A stretch of DNA of 64,000 nt from Omphiscola glabra (GCA_964017045.1 OZ024801.1:32971257-33035256); one strand, 5' to 3'; positions 44,326 to 56,409 are shown, numbered from the stretch's first letter. The notes: generated by a model not told the origin, from the letters alone. Numbers and translations: made by a program.

Positions 44326-44899
44326 ATAGGCCCGCTAAGTTTCTTTATCTGCCTGAGAGATGTTCCTCCTATAGCAACGCTTGTCTTGAAGACAACGTCA
44401 TGATAACAAAACCACTAAGCATCTCCAAACAGACACTCGAAAGAAAAACAATTATCGATCCCTTGCCCCCCTCTCCACCCCACCCTCTCATTCCTACCCC
44501 ATAAATCTCTTCGCTAATGAATTAAGATAAAGTCTGGCCACCCGGGTTCGAGATTACAGGATAATGAACCGCCATTAATTAGTTGTCTCGCGGCGCCCTC
44601 GCGCGCCGTGACACCAAAATAACAGGTGCTCACTCGGACGTCGCCTAACATCTAGCCGGCCGGAAGTGCTCGCTCGTCCAGCACGAGGTGCCCCCCGCGC
44701 AAATGCCTTGGAAGGGGCAGATAATGAAGAAGCGCGTATCAAAGCTGAGGACAAAAAAAGAAAATATGACATCCGCACCGAATTATGGACCATTAGATTT
44801 ATTAGAAGGCCGCACGTCAGAGATGAGCTCTGCTTGGGGGGGGGGGGGGGGGGAGCGATCGAACTGGCCGACCCGGAGTCGCAGTGTATATGCACTGGC
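44326..44899. other. Unassigned sequence with GC-rich patch
   Basis: A GC-rich patch lies at 44580-44720, followed by a G-run of 18 at 44836-44853. GGGTTCGAGATTAC at 44541 resembles a tRNA B box but no cloverleaf fits. Open frames on both strands have no recognised domain. Confidence 0.45.
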
Positions 44900-45055
44900 G
44901 TAACTGCGCTGGTGTATTTTGCTGGTGCACATGTGATGGCGTATCTGTGCAGGAGTATGTGCTGGTGCATATGTGATGGCGTATCTGTGCAGGAGTATGT
45001 GCTGGTGCATATGTGATGGCGTATCTGTGCAGGAGTATGTGTTGGTGTATATGTG
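44900..45055. repeat. 40-bp tandem repeat, about 4 copies
   Basis: GGCGTATCTGTGCAGGAGTA followed by TGTGCTGGTGCATATGTGAT starts at about 44939, 44979 and 45019, with a diverged copy before. CATATG palindromes recur. Confidence 0.94.
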
Positions 45056-45286
45056 ATACTGCTCACTTCGATCACCCTCTTTTGCTGTCTTACACATTTT
45101 GCGCGCACTCCCCATCTCTGTCTCTGCTCCCTCTACAATCCCTCTATAATCCCTCTATAATCCCTCTCTCTATCCTCCGTCTCTCTATATCCTCCTTCTT
45201 TCTATCCTCTCTCTCTATTGTGACGTTTTTTGTAAAAAAACAAACAATTATTAAGGTTGCCATAGTTTATAAATATTCGGAGTCCA

Positions 45287-45765
45287 ATCGGTGAAAAAAT
45301 GTTATCAATCGGTGAAAAATATGTTATCAATTGGTGAAAAAATGTTTGGTGAAAAAAGGTTATCAATCGGTGAAAAAATGTTATCAATCGGTGAAAAATA
45401 TGTTATCAATTGGTGAAAAAATGTTTGGTGAAAAAAGGTTATCAATCGGTGAAAAAATGTTATCAATCGGTGAAAAATATGTTATCAATTGGTGAAAAAA
45501 TGTTTGGTGAAAAAAGGTTATCAATCGGTGAAAAAATGTTATCAATCGGTGAAAAAATGTTTTCAATCGGTGAAAAATATGTTATCAATTGGTGAAAAAA
45601 TGTTTGGTGAAAAAAGGTTATCAATCGGTGAAAAAATGTTATCAATCGGTGAAAAATAATGTTAATCAATCGGTGAAAAAATGTTATCAATAGGTGAAAA
45701 ATATGTTATCAATTGGTGAAAAAATGTTATCAATGGGTGGAAAAAATGTTTTCAGGCGGTGAAAA
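45287..45765. repeat. 21-bp minisatellite with 79-bp higher-order unit
   Basis: The basic unit is GTTATCAATCGGTGAAAAAAT. A shortened unit, GTTTGGTGAAAAAAGG, occurs at 45344, 45423, 45502 and 45602, that is at 79, 79 and 100 bp. Each 79-bp block is therefore three full units plus one short one, with 100 being 79 plus one extra unit. Confidence 0.95.
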
Positions 45766-46544
45766 ATGGTTCACTCGCGTTGTTGTTATTCGATCAAAGG
45801 TTAACAGAAAAATACAATGCAATTCGATTTCTCCGTCTTCTCTCGATAATCTTAGACCTTTACAAAGAAGATCCTTTGTAAAAAAGGTGTGTATGGGGGG
45901 GGGGGGGGGGGGAGGTGATGCGGAATAGCTTTGTGACGGGGCGTAAATAAAGAGAAACTCATTTACTAATCCTTAAAAGAATAAATAAATTGTCATTAAA
46001 TTATAATCTCTGTAAAAGAAAATTGCATTATTCAAATTTGTCTTTGACGTCATCAATTCGTGTCTACCTTTAGGTCAAATTGAAATGTGTGTATTTGTGT
46101 GTGCGTGCGTGTCTGTGTGTGTGTGTGCGTGCGTGTGTGTACGCGTGTTTTCAAAAAATGGTTGGTACATAAAAAAAAAGAACGAATAAAATGATAGTTA
46201 ATGCGACCGTCCCTGGTCCCATCAAAGACCCCTGGCTCTGTCATCAGCCACGGACACATTAAGACAGATTTCCCCCACGGAGACAGAATCAAAGAGAGAG
46301 AAGTCCCCGAGATTTTTTTACGGCAAAATGTTAAATTATGTTAAAATTTTCTCGGCTCTGTAATTCACGTTTACTAAAATTCAACGACAAATGGGTTCTT
46401 GTGAAGATTTTAAAGTCTTGAAATTAAATTCTTTGATACAAGGACATCACGGGATAGCAATCCACATGTCCACCTTTCATAGAAATGCTTGCATTTCCTG
46501 CATATACACAACTTTAGAAAAGGGGGGGGGGGGGGGGAATCATT
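45766..46544. other. Unassigned sequence
   Basis: A G-run of 16 lies at 45896-45912, a GT tract at 46087-46145 and a G-run at 46520-46537. No gene is recognised. Confidence 0.5.
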
Positions 46545-47036
46545 TATATAAACTTCGCTTTTGTTCGTGCGCGGTTGGCTGACTGGCAAAAAAAATCTTC
46601 GGACGGCTAATTGACCCACTTCTCGCCAACCTAATCGAGCTGAAACTTGGCACATATTTTTGCTGCCAATCACAATACACTCTTTCAAATGGTCAGCCCC
46701 AAACCCCCGCGAAATCAGTTTTTCGAGGGTGAGATACAATAAAAAAAAACCATAACTGTGTTAAAAGATCTTAAACACAGTCGCAAGTTCGTTTGCTGCG
46801 TAATATTTTCTTTCGCTTTTCAAAAATTGTTGGTGTGAAAGCGAGTGGGAATTAGAATATTAATATAGATTAGCGGGCGTGGAAAAAAGTATGCGGTTCG
46901 AGCCTTGGTGAAAAGGATCCCTACTTGGGGATTCTTATAACGTGCGCTATAACGTGAATGCATATTTTGTCAAATTTTTAGCCACACCCTCTTCTCCCCC
47001 CCCCCCCCTCAAATGGCTCGATTTTAACATTTTATA
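46545..47036 (+). mobile_element. Dispersed repeat family R1, copy 2
   Basis: Contains AACTTCGCTTTTGTTCGTGC, CTTCTCGCCAACCTAATCGA, GCTGAAACTTGGCACATA and one copy of the segment ending CTCTTTCAAATGGTCAGCCC. Further right, TTAGAATATTAATATAGATT and CTTATAACGTGCGCTATAAC match copy 3. The segment amplified in copy 1 is present only once here, so this is the unexpanded state. Confidence 0.7.
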
Positions 47037-47301
47037 AAAGATTATATAGATATGATGTACACACGTCAAAATCGTACATTGTACGCCAGAATCGTAGGAG
47101 TAAACAGGTCTTGGTGTTCAGAGAGCTAGAGTTCCAAAGGTCAACGAATAACAAGTCTCGTATACGTATCTATGCATGCATGTATGCACGGCTGTAACGC
47201 TGTCGTCAATAGGCGTCGCGAAATAAAACTCCCAGAAACGGGCACGAATTGTGGGATTCTTACAAGTGCATTACTTAAACGCATGATTAGTCCAGTGAGT
47301 T

Positions 47302-47690
47302 TAGTAGATGGGAAGCTCGCGCATTTCGGCCGGGTTAATTCTTGTGCTGCCGTCGATGAACATGAGGCTCGGGTGGCGGTTAAAGCCCATGCCGATGATT
47401 TTTAGCTACGCGGCCGTGAGGAAGCCGCTCCCAGGAAACCGTTTCGTCCCAGCTTTCCGCCCCGACAGAAAGACTCCCTGGGCGGTGGTGACGCAACACC
47501 TTCCCTCCGGAGTGGAAGCAAACACGCCCATACCTTTGGGAGAGTGGACTGCGAACGCTTTAAACGCAGCGTTCTCGGTCGACCGGACGTCCCCCCAGGC
47601 CAGGGAGGAGGTTCCCGGCGTGCAGCCGCATGGTCCGTCGGCGGGGAGACCCGGCGTGTGGCCCATGTAAAGGTGTGCCGGAAAAGGGGG
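47302..47690 (-). pseudogene. Possible coding remnant, unrecognised
   Basis: A GC-rich block on minus has codon-like wobble bias: most third positions are C or G between 47302 and 47690. It reads GHTPGLPADGPCGCTPGTSS, then AVHSPKGMGVFASTPEG, FLSGRKAGTKRFPGSGFLTA, an in-frame TAG at 47406-47408, and in the same frame KIIGMGFNRHPSLMFIDG and INPAEMRELPIY before TAA at 47302-47304. I do not recognise the family. The internal stop means a broken gene, a read-through, or a splice boundary. A 120-codon antisense frame (47308-47670) is probably a shadow. Confidence 0.4.
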
Positions 47691-47726
47691 AGGGGGGGCG
47701 TTAAGAGCTTGCGCTCGACGGCACAT

Positions 47727-48389
47727 CTCCTATGTGACATAACTCTAGTGCTCATGAAATTATTTGCGATATGTCATGGTATAAATGTAAAGGTTATAAG
47801 CAGGGAAGGGGGGGGGGGAGATTCCTGAGGAAAGTGGGGCGCCTCGTTTTCGTAACGTACAACTTGACTTTAAAATAATATATTAGTTTTAATAAATAGT
47901 ACATCATTTTTTTTAATACGTCATCTTTCCAGCCCTGAAATGAAAGTCTGATCGTTTGAGACTCCTTGTCGCACAGCCTGTTTGGTCTTCATATCAAGGA
48001 CAGCTGGTGTTTTTTTTTTCGTTTTAAATTGACTCCCCAAAAAAAGTAAATATTTAAAATAAATAAATTAAGTAAACGGTTTTTTTTATAAAAAAAAAAG
48101 GGGGGGGGGGGCTTTTCTGTTTTTATTTCACTTCCTGAATTACGAGAGAGAGAGAGGGGGGGGGGGGAAATGATTGCTTCCAGGGAATGTAGTGAAACCC
48201 TTAGACAATTGCCATATAAATTGGGGTAAAATGACATTTTCCTTAAACGCTATCAGTGAATTGAGTGAGGCGAGGCGAGGTGTCTAATAGAATTATCGGG
48301 TTCGGTGTCGGATCGATACCACGGTATCGGATCGAGGGCTCGTATATTAAACCGTTCGTTGTTTTTTTGTTGTTGTCGTGTGCGCTTTA
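47727..48389. other. Unassigned sequence
   Basis: G-runs lie at 47808-47818, 48100-48111 and 48156-48167, two of them next to A-runs. No gene or repeat is recognised. Confidence 0.5.
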
Positions 48390-49130
48390 CAGCATTTAAT
48401 TGTCGCTGAGAAGGGGCACTCTCAGTACAGCCTTTAATTATCGTTGAGCACGGGCAGATCTCAGTACAGCGTTTAATTGTCGTTGAGCAGGGGCAGATCT
48501 CAGTACAGCGTTTAATTGTCGTTGAGCAGGGGCAGATCTCAGTACAGCCTTTAATTGTCGTTGATCAGGGGCAGATCTCAGTACAGCCTTTAATTGTCGT
48601 TGAGCAGGGGCAGATCTCAGTACAGCGTTTAATTGTCGTTGAGCAGGGGCAGATCTCAGTACAGCGTTTAATTGTCGTTGAGAAGGGGCAGATCTCAGTA
48701 CAGCCTTTAATTGTCGTTGAGCAGGGGCAGATCTCAGTACAGCCTTTAATTGTCGTTGAGCAGGGGCAGATCTCAGTACAGCCTTTAAATGTCGTTGAGC
48801 AGGGGCAGATCTCAGTACAGCCTTTAATTGTCGTTGAGAAGGGGTAGATCTCAGTACAACCTTTAATTGTCGTTGAGCAGGGGCAGATCTCAGTACAGCC
48901 TTTAATTTTCGTTGAGCAGGGGCAGATCTCAGTATAGCCTTTAATTGTCGTTGAGCAGGGGCAGATCTCAGTACAGCCTTTAATTGTCGTTGAGAAGGGG
49001 TAGATCTCAGTACAACCTTTAATTGTAGTTGAGCAGGGGCAGATCTCAGTGCAGCCTTTAATTGTCGTTGGGCAGCGGCGGATCTCTTTGTACAGCCTTT
49101 AATTGTCATTGAGCAGGGGCAGATCTCAGC
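48390..49130. repeat. 39-bp minisatellite, 19 copies
   Basis: The unit is TTTAATTGTCGTTGAGCAGG plus GGCAGATCTCAGTACAGCC. The pair of changes GAAGGGGTAGATC and ACAACC recurs 156 bp (four units) apart near 48839 and 48995. AGATCT recurs in nearly every unit. The minus frame gives the 13-residue repeat RQLKAVLRSAPAQ over 223 codons, an effect of the period. Confidence 0.96.
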
Positions 49131-49254
49131 ACAGACCTCAAATTTATAAGTACAACAAAGAGCTTCTCAAAAAAAATTTTGGGGGGGGGGGGGGCGGGCA
49201 GTCGTCCAGGGTCAGTAGTGGAATTTAGTGTTATTAAACTTACGTTCAAGCAGA

Positions 49255-49450
49255 TATATACCCAGGGGCAGACGGCTCACCGGTCCACCAGGACTGAGAT
49301 GGATTGACGGTGTAGTGAAGGACTTAAATCGGCCGGGAGGTCAGCGCATTGAGCCGGAAAACCACATGGGTTGACCCGAATGGAAGGTCGGGGTGTGAGC
49401 AGGCCAGAGCCCTTCCTGGGCTGCAGTGCCACTGATGATGATGATGAAAC
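49255..49450 (+). mobile_element. LINE 3' end, relative of the 18.6-19.0 kb copy
   Basis: On plus it reads GRRLTGPPGLRWIDGVVKDL, then NRPGGQRIEPENHMG and a stop, followed by CTGGGCTGCAGTGCCACTG and a GATGATGATGAT tail. The first block is collinear with the minus-strand tail at 18890-18940, and the tail motif is the same. It is short, 5'-truncated and lacks catalytic regions. Confidence 0.75.
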
Positions 49451-51126
49451 TTGTCTTAACGTTGATTAGAAAGAAAACAAAAAAAAAAGAAATGTGTGGT
49501 GTTTGCGATGCCCGTAAATAATGTGTATTGTCAGAGCCGACGCCATGCTGATTAGATGAATAGGTGGCTCAGCTATACATTTGATGCGTCCTATTTGACA
49601 CAACGATAAAATTCTCATATGTAAGATGCCAGTATCAGGACACATACTACATTCATTCCATTGAGATCATGTCATGACTCTTATGACTCTTTACCAACCA
49701 TGTCGTATGTTGTATGCCTCCTAATCGGTTATCATCTGATGCGTCATCTGGGACTGAAAACATTGAATGCAGCAGGTCGTCTTTATAAGATTATGAATTA
49801 GTGATCACCCCCCCCCCTCGGCCACTTGTACACCACAACCCCTGAACACTACTAATAATCTAATACCCCCCCCCCCTTTTTTTTTACACCGCAGATTTAT
49901 TACACCAACTATTTCCGTAAAAAAAAGGAAAATATTGCGCACCGAACCCGTTTGCGGTATTTTAAGGATCTCATTCAGCGCAGTCAAGGGGAATTATTTT
50001 TTTTCCTGAAATCAGCTGCCCTTTGATAGCTTTACGGACATTGTTACATAGAGAATTGCGTAAATTGGTGCTGTAAACTCATCTTTGCCTGTTTAAAGTT
50101 ATATTTTCGCCCGACTTCATTAAAGTTTGACAATTTGAATTGAGCAGAGAGTCAAGAGACGAAATTAATATTGCAATACCTTTCAACAATTTTTTTTTTA
50201 AAATCGATAATCTTCACGAATCCCACTGATTAATACATTGATTTATTTGCAGTTCTATGATATGTTTCGCCCTTTGATGTGGTTAAATATTTACTTTACC
50301 AGATAACCACATGGCATGTGTCGGCGTCTATTTAAAAAAAATAATGACGAAATTTTGAGAATCCTTGATTTTAACGCTGCTCAAATCGTCAGTTCCGGTC
50401 CGTGAGCCGCCAGCAGACGATCTTCAGGGAATTCCCACCAGAGAACCATAAACAAGTAGTGTCCCGCCTTCCTTGTCGTAAAATATTGGACTGTTGGCCA
50501 CCCCCCCCCCCCCCGGGGTGTCACCCCAATAAACCACACACACGAGGCGGCTCCGTGCATCACGTTTTTTTGAGAAGCACTGACATTTTCAAGCGTCCGT
50601 TCCCGCCATAAAGTAAAATGGTTGTACGTGTCTCCATTGTTCAGACCACCCATCCCATAAGGCGCCAAATATTGGCCCGGGTCGTAATAATTTCATACCT
50701 GTGTCTCAAAAGTTAGTTCGTTTCTATTGATTTTGTTTCCTCGACTCTATACGTTTCTTCTATTTTTAATACACAAAACGTTTTACGTTAATTAAAAAAA
50801 TAAAAATAATAAAAATAAAAATAAAAAACGAATATACCATTAATAGGTTTTATTTTTTTGTATTCCACCCCCCCCCCCCCCCCCCGCGAGGAACATCGCG
50901 GTCTGAGAAATGCATTCATTATTTTCACATGTCCATGGCTGCAACAAGAAAAAAAAAAATTTAAAACGGATTTTTTTTTTCCCAATAGTACTCGCTATAG
51001 TTGAGAATCTAGTTTCTTGCACTGTGCCTTAAGACGAATCTTTAAGAAATAAAATAAATTAATTACAACCATAAATAAAACGAAAACCCACGTAATGCTT
51101 ATTGATTTAAGAAAGCCAACTTTAAA
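49451..51126. other. Long unassigned stretch
   Basis: C-runs lie at 49807-49816, 49866-49875, 50501-50514 and 50867-50885; a C-to-T switch at 49866-49884 and T9AAA near 50190. Open frames up to 99 codons overlap homopolymers. No gene is supported. Confidence 0.45.
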
Positions 51127-51324
51127 CAGAGGCGCAGCTAGAGAATTAGGCGCCCCGGGGACAAGATTCATTTTAAAGAGCCTCGCCCCTTCTTTTTATT
51201 TTTTTTCAACTCTCAAAGCCCTTATTTTCATCAATTAAATAATACCAAAGCACATTTCGGCGCCCCGAATAGACTGGCGCTCAGGGACATCTTTCCCGTC
51301 TGCACCATCCCAGCTACGCCTCTG
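51127..51324. mobile_element. hAT-like non-autonomous element, 198 bp
   Basis: Starts CAGAGGCGCAGCTAGAGAAT and ends CCCAGCTACGCCTCTG, an inverted repeat of about 14 bp with one or two changes. GGCGCCCCG lies inside both ends. The flanking 7 bp CTTTAAA is directly repeated on both sides. The ends resemble those of the element at 4808. It lacks an ORF. Confidence 0.8.
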
Positions 51325-51458
51325 CTTTAAAGTAAGCTGTGCACTACTCCACGAACCAGGGACATTAAACTCGTGAAAATAGTCCGAAAATTAATTTGTA
51401 TTTGCAGATTTTTACCAACTGTTCTATTTACTTCCTATGGATATATATATATATATTA

Positions 51459-51645
51459 TACAGAGAGAGAGAGAGAGAGAGAGTGGGACGGAGGGAGAGA
51501 GAGAGAGGGGGAGGGAGGGAGGAAGAGGGAGAGAGAGAGGGGAGGGGGAGAGAGAGGAAGAGGGAGAGAGAGAGGGAGGGAGAGGAAGGGAGAGGAAGGG
51601 AGGGAGGAAGATGAAGAGAGAGAGAGAGAAGAGGGAGAGAGTTGC
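51459..51645. repeat. (GA)n/(GGGA)n purine tract
   Basis: An almost pure purine plus strand of GAGAGA with GGGAGGGAGG interruptions. It could form triplex DNA. Arg/Glu/Gly-rich frames are compositional. Confidence 0.93.
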
Positions 51646-52467
51646 CCTATTATGAAGTTAAGAGAAAGGTGATAAATTCATTGAAAATGACGCATTTTAT
51701 CATAAATTGTTACCATTAAATTAATACTGTCAAATAAAATACAAACAGCTTTGATACCACAAAAGGTTTTTATCAGTTTGATAACTGACCCAGATTAATG
51801 AAGTCCCGCCCGCCCCCCATATTTAATTCCCCTTCCTCGTCCCATCACATAATGCCTTTTAATCTAATCACTTAGCCCCCCCCCCCCTTTTTTTTTTTAC
51901 AACCCCCCCCCCCCCCCGCCCACCACAGAGCCGCCACTGCTCAAAAAATGTTATCTCATCATCAGCAAACGAAGCGGAAATACAATCATCATTTTCTCTC
52001 GATGTTCGCTCCGTTCCGAGAGTCATCCAGCACCACTATATTAATAATTATACGCCATTATGGAGCTCTTCCCCCCCCCTCTCCCGGCCCCGCCTATGAT
52101 CAAAGCCGGATAAAAACGGACATTTTGTTCTGTAGTACACCCGCGAGAACGAGGAGCGGATGAACCGGTCGGTGGGGGCCTGCCAGCTTCCGATGACCCG
52201 GCGAGGTCATAAATTGCCGGCCATGATCCGTGGGCAAATTATTGCAGTTTGTATTAGCGATGGTCCCGAACGATCGTTTTATGGTCTCCGGCGATGTTTT
52301 GGCCTTTTGGACGGTCGCACGTGAATGGGTTATTAAAGGGTGCCAGCAGTCGAACTGCGACGGCCCTGAAGTAACACGTGTGCGGGAAGGGCCGGGTGAG
52401 AGGGGATTTCTGGGGGAAAGATGCGTAGGAATGAATGTTCGGGAAGGGTGTGGTTAACATTTGTTGT
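51646..52467. other. Unassigned sequence
   Basis: C-then-T homopolymers lie at 51875-51898, followed by a C-run at 51904-51917. A GC-richer patch lies at 52140-52440. Open frames of about 70 codons show no domain. No gene is supported. Confidence 0.45.
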
Positions 52468-53118
52468 TTTTTTGGGAAGGTTGTCTGAAGAAAAGGTTGC
52501 CTGAAGAAAGGGTTGTCTGAAGAAAGGGTTGTCTGAAGAAAGGGTTGCCTGAAGAAAGGGTTGCCTGAAGAAAAGGTTGCCTGAAGAAAGGGTTGTCGGA
52601 AGAAAAGGTTGTCTGAAGAAAAGGTTGTCTGAAGAAAGGGTTGTCTGAAGAAAGGGTTGTCTGAAGAAAGGGTTGTCTGAAGAAAGGGTTGTCTGAAGAA
52701 AGGGTTGCCTGAAGAAAGGGTTGCCTGAAGAAAGGGTTGCCTGAAGAAAAGGTTGTCTGAAGAAAGGGTTGTCTGAAGAAAAGGTTGCCTGAAGAAAAGG
52801 TTGCCTAGAAAAGTTTGCCTGAAGAAAAGGTTGTCTGAAGAAAAGGTTTTCTGAAGAAAAGGTTGTCTGAAGAAAAGGTTGTCTGAAGAAAAGGTTGTCT
52901 GAAGAAAAGGTTGTCTGAAGAAAAGGCTGTCTGAAGAAAAGGTTGTCTGAAGAAAAGGTTGCCTGAAGAAAGGTTGCCTGAAGAAAAGGTTGTGTGAAGA
53001 AAAGTTTGTCTGAAGAAAAGGTTGCCCGAAGAAAAGGTTGTCTGAAGAAAAGATTGTCCGAAGAAAAGGTTGTCTGAAGAAAAGGTTGTCTGAAGAAAAA
53101 GTTGCCTGAACAAAAGGT
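52468..53118. repeat. 16-bp minisatellite, about 40 copies
   Basis: The unit is GTTGTCTGAAGAAAAG with GAAAGG and GCCTG variants. Left units favour GAAAGG and right units GAAAAG, so two sub-blocks exist with a boundary near 52760. A shortened unit lies near 52803-52815. Confidence 0.95.
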
Positions 53119-53805
53119 TGTGTGGGGTCAGTTTTGCGCGAAGAAGAGTGTGCATAGATAGGTGTGCGGGAGGGGCGTGCGGAAATGGCGTTCCGAGAAA
53201 GGTGTGTGTGGTTGGGGCGTGAGGGGGCGCGACGTGGAAAGATAGGGCGGATTGTTCCATATGTTGATTATGTTGGGTCTGAAAATAAAGATGTTGAGAC
53301 CAGTTAGCCCCAAGCAGTGTTGATAGAACACTGAGTGTGCGCGTTGAGCGTCAAAATAATAAAACACTCATTTTTTAACGGACCCCCAAGGGATCCATGA
53401 ACCACAGATTAAGAACCCCTGCTCTAGACTTTACTCATCTCCCTTCAACAAAGATGGGAGCAGTCTTCTTAGTTGACCACACTCTCCCTAGAGTTCCCAT
53501 CCTCCTAGCGAACAACACTCGTTTTCGGGCGCCCGCCCCTTCTTGTCGACCACACCTTCTCTGCTAGTCTGGTCGTTAAATTGCATTACAATCCCCCCCC
53601 CCCCCCCCTGGGCCCCCCGTACATGATTCGTGAGAAGAGAATGGAAGACAAATCATCGTGCTGTTTAAGACTGACCCAGATGACATGACAACTGTCATTA
53701 ACTTTATGTCAACCTGCTTAAAACAAAAGAAACGGTAGATTTTTCCCTGCGCGGCCTGGCGGAGGGGGGAGGCAATAGCGCTGCCATAAAAGAGACGGCA
53801 GACAA
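53119..53805. other. Unassigned sequence with a single hAT-like end
   Basis: At about 53377-53421 the minus strand reads CAGGGGTTCTTAATCTGTGG followed by TTCATGGATCCC, a typical hAT end. The outer flank CTCTAGAC has central TA. No partner end is found upstream. A C-run of 16 lies at 53592-53608. Confidence 0.5.
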
Positions 53806-54035
53806 CAGGCAGCGAGAAATGACAACAGTGTGATCACACACAGACAGCGAGATACCACAACACGGTGATAACAGACAGCAGACAGCGAGTTACAAAAATA
53901 CTGTGATAACAGACAGCAGACAGCGAGTTACAACAACACTGTGATGACAGACTGCAGACAGCGAGCTACAACAACACTGTGATGACAGCCTGCAGACAGC
54001 GAGTTCCAACAACACTGTGATAACAGACAACAAAA
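53806..54035. repeat. 38-bp tandem repeat, about 6 copies
   Basis: GACAGCGAGTTACAACAACA followed by CTGTGATAACAGACAGCA starts at about 53843, 53881, 53919 and on. Right-hand copies have GATGACAGACTGCA. Edge copies are diverged. Confidence 0.93.
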
Positions 54036-54915
54036 ACATGAGTCTACAACAAATAGCCTGAGACAATGACAGCCTAACACAACATGCATCAATATTCAGC
54101 CGATACGGACAACAACGGGAAACAACGGACAACGCCGGAAAAAACCGGACAACAACGGACAACTACGTACAATGAACTATTTCCAAACAGCGCTTTTTTT
54201 CCCCTCTAATGGTCTCTCTTACAAATAAGGAGTTCATGAACACATCGCAGCCAATTGCCAACCGTCTCTCTTACAGTTAAGGGAGTTCATTGACAAAGCA
54301 CAACCAGTTCATTCATGCACGACGACTTGCCTGATTAGCCGTTCATATGCACTCAACGGTTCCCAGAATTTCCGTAACAACCCTCCAAAGACCTGTGCGG
54401 GAAATGGTTATGGAAACAACGTTTTAAGATTTGAACGTTAAACAAAAATTATTTTATTTTAATTTTTTTTTTAAATGTTAGCTTTCACATCTGAGCCACT
54501 CATACACATTGGGGAAAAAAAGGGGGACGGGGACGAGAAGGAGGGCACATGTACTGCCGTCTGAGAGCCGTTTAGGGAGTGATATTATTAATTACGGGAA
54601 AAAAATAAACTTTGAATTGGAAATAATCGAGCCGGTCGAAATCAATCAAGCATGACGAGAAAATTACAACGAGCGCCCGTGCTCAAGTATCGCGGTGCAC
54701 GTCCCGGTAAACGCAATCAGATGTTCTCGCTTCAAGGATTACTTGAATTCTAGTAGTTCTGCTACTTAACAACATCGGCGTCAATCACCACCCAAACCCA
54801 ACCCAACCCAAACCCCACCCCACACCTAAGACATCCCCCCCCCCTGTACCTCAAAGACATTTTGATATTATAAGCCTAAAAGGTCTTTGTGAACTAAAAT
54901 CACGATGGTCTGCTT
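54036..54915. other. Unassigned sequence
   Basis: ACAACGG/ACAACGGA words repeat loosely at 54105-54170. T10AAA lies at 54465-54476. A CCCAAACCC-like patch lies at 54788-54825. No gene is recognised. Confidence 0.5.
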
Positions 54916-55610
54916 TCTTACAGTTCTCTCTCTCTCTCTCTTTCTCTCTCTATATCTCTTCCTTCTATCGCAATCTTTCTAGCTCTATCTTCCGTCTAGC
55001 TTTATCATTCTCCACTTCTCTCTCTCTCTTCTCTCTCGCTTCTCTCTCGCTTCTCTCTCTCTTCCTTGTATCGCTATCTTTCTAGCTCTATCTTCCGTCT
55101 AGCCTTATCTCTCTCTCTCTCTCTCCCGCTTTATCTCTCTCCCTCTCTATCTCTCTCTCTATCACCCTGTCTGTCGATCTCTCTGTCCATCTCTCTGACG
55201 ATCTGTCTATAATCTCTCTCTCTCTTTCTCAAACTCTCTCAATCTCTCTCTATCCCTCCTTCTACTCTCCTTCTATCTATACCTCCCTCTTTATGTCCGT
55301 CTTTTTGTCTGTCTGTCTATCTTTCTCTCTCTCTCTCTCTGCCTGTCCGTCTGTCAGTCTATAAACATATCTTTCTATTTATCTCTGTCTCTCCCTCCAT
55401 CTCTCTCTATCTTTCTATTTCTCTCTCTCTTTCTCTCTATGTCTCTCTATCTGTCTATATATCCATATATATTCCTCCTGTTGCTATCTCTCTATTTTTT
55501 TCTCTCTCTCTATCTGTCTGATTGTCTGTCTATCTATTTATCTCTCTTCCTTCTATCGCCATCTATCTATTTCTCGCTCTTTCTCTCTCTATATGTATAT
55601 GTCCCCGTCG
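54916..55610. repeat. Degenerate (TCTC)n pyrimidine tract
   Basis: Almost 700 bp of CTCTCT interrupted by CTATCT, TTTCTAGCTCTATCTTCC and CCTTCTATCGC. The phrase TTCTAGCTCTATCTTCCGTC occurs twice (near 54977 and 55080). Ser/Leu-rich frames are compositional. Confidence 0.92.
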
Positions 55611-56369
55611 CTCCATCTTCTGTCACTCTCCCTTTTGGAAGTTCGGAGGTAGTTGGGGGCGTGTCAGTTGTTCTTGGATAATACAACAACTTTTTTTTTT
55701 TTTAAATAACGCGAAGTCAACTAATACAACTGGTTGTCGGAAGATTGAGGAGGGGAGATGGGGTGGTAATTTGTGCATTTAGATTGAAACAGGACCGCGT
55801 ATGGAGGGGGGTGGGGTCGGGGGGGGGGGGGTCAGATGGCGTGAGAGTGAGGGTGGGGAGCCTTCAATTTGTCAAATGCGCAATTTTCTTCTTTAAAAAA
55901 AAAATAGATAAAAAATCATACACTAGCGTGTTCCTGACGATAACATGGACACCCAACTGATGGGAATCAGGTGCCCAGCAGGTGCCCGGCGTGCGCATGT
56001 GCACTTTGTGATACTTAATCACATTTCAAATTCGACCACGCTCAAAATGGGGCGCGGGGGGGGGGGGGTTGGGGTGGAAGGGGGTGATACACACCAAAAC
56101 AGAGGAGATGAGAGGGTGGGTCGGGGGGGGGGATGAGCTGTAATTTCCCAGAGACGGGTAAGCCCAATTTTGTGTTTTATCAGTTGAAGCAGTGTGTGGG
56201 GGGGGGGGGGGGGAGACAGTGGGTGTGGGGAGGGACAGTGTGGGGGGCAGCTAATGGGGTTTGTGTGCAGCCCATTTCATTAATGGATGGGAATAGCTGC
56301 TGCATAAAAATGGCTGGTCGGTCAGGGTGAGGGGGGGAGGGGGGTGGGGCTTGCCCGAAATAGAGTAAC

Positions 56370-56409
<40 letters not shown>

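Noticed and set aside
44535..44560. tRNA-like B box (GGTTCGAGATT)
   Set aside because: No A box at the right distance and no cloverleaf can be formed.
54788..54830. Telomere-like CCCAAACCC patch
   Set aside because: Irregular spacing and mixed CCCAACC/CCCAAACC words over only about 40 bp; no TTAGGG repeats.
54916..55681. Ser/Leu-rich membrane-like frames (80-86 residues)
   Set aside because: They come from the TCTC pyrimidine tract.
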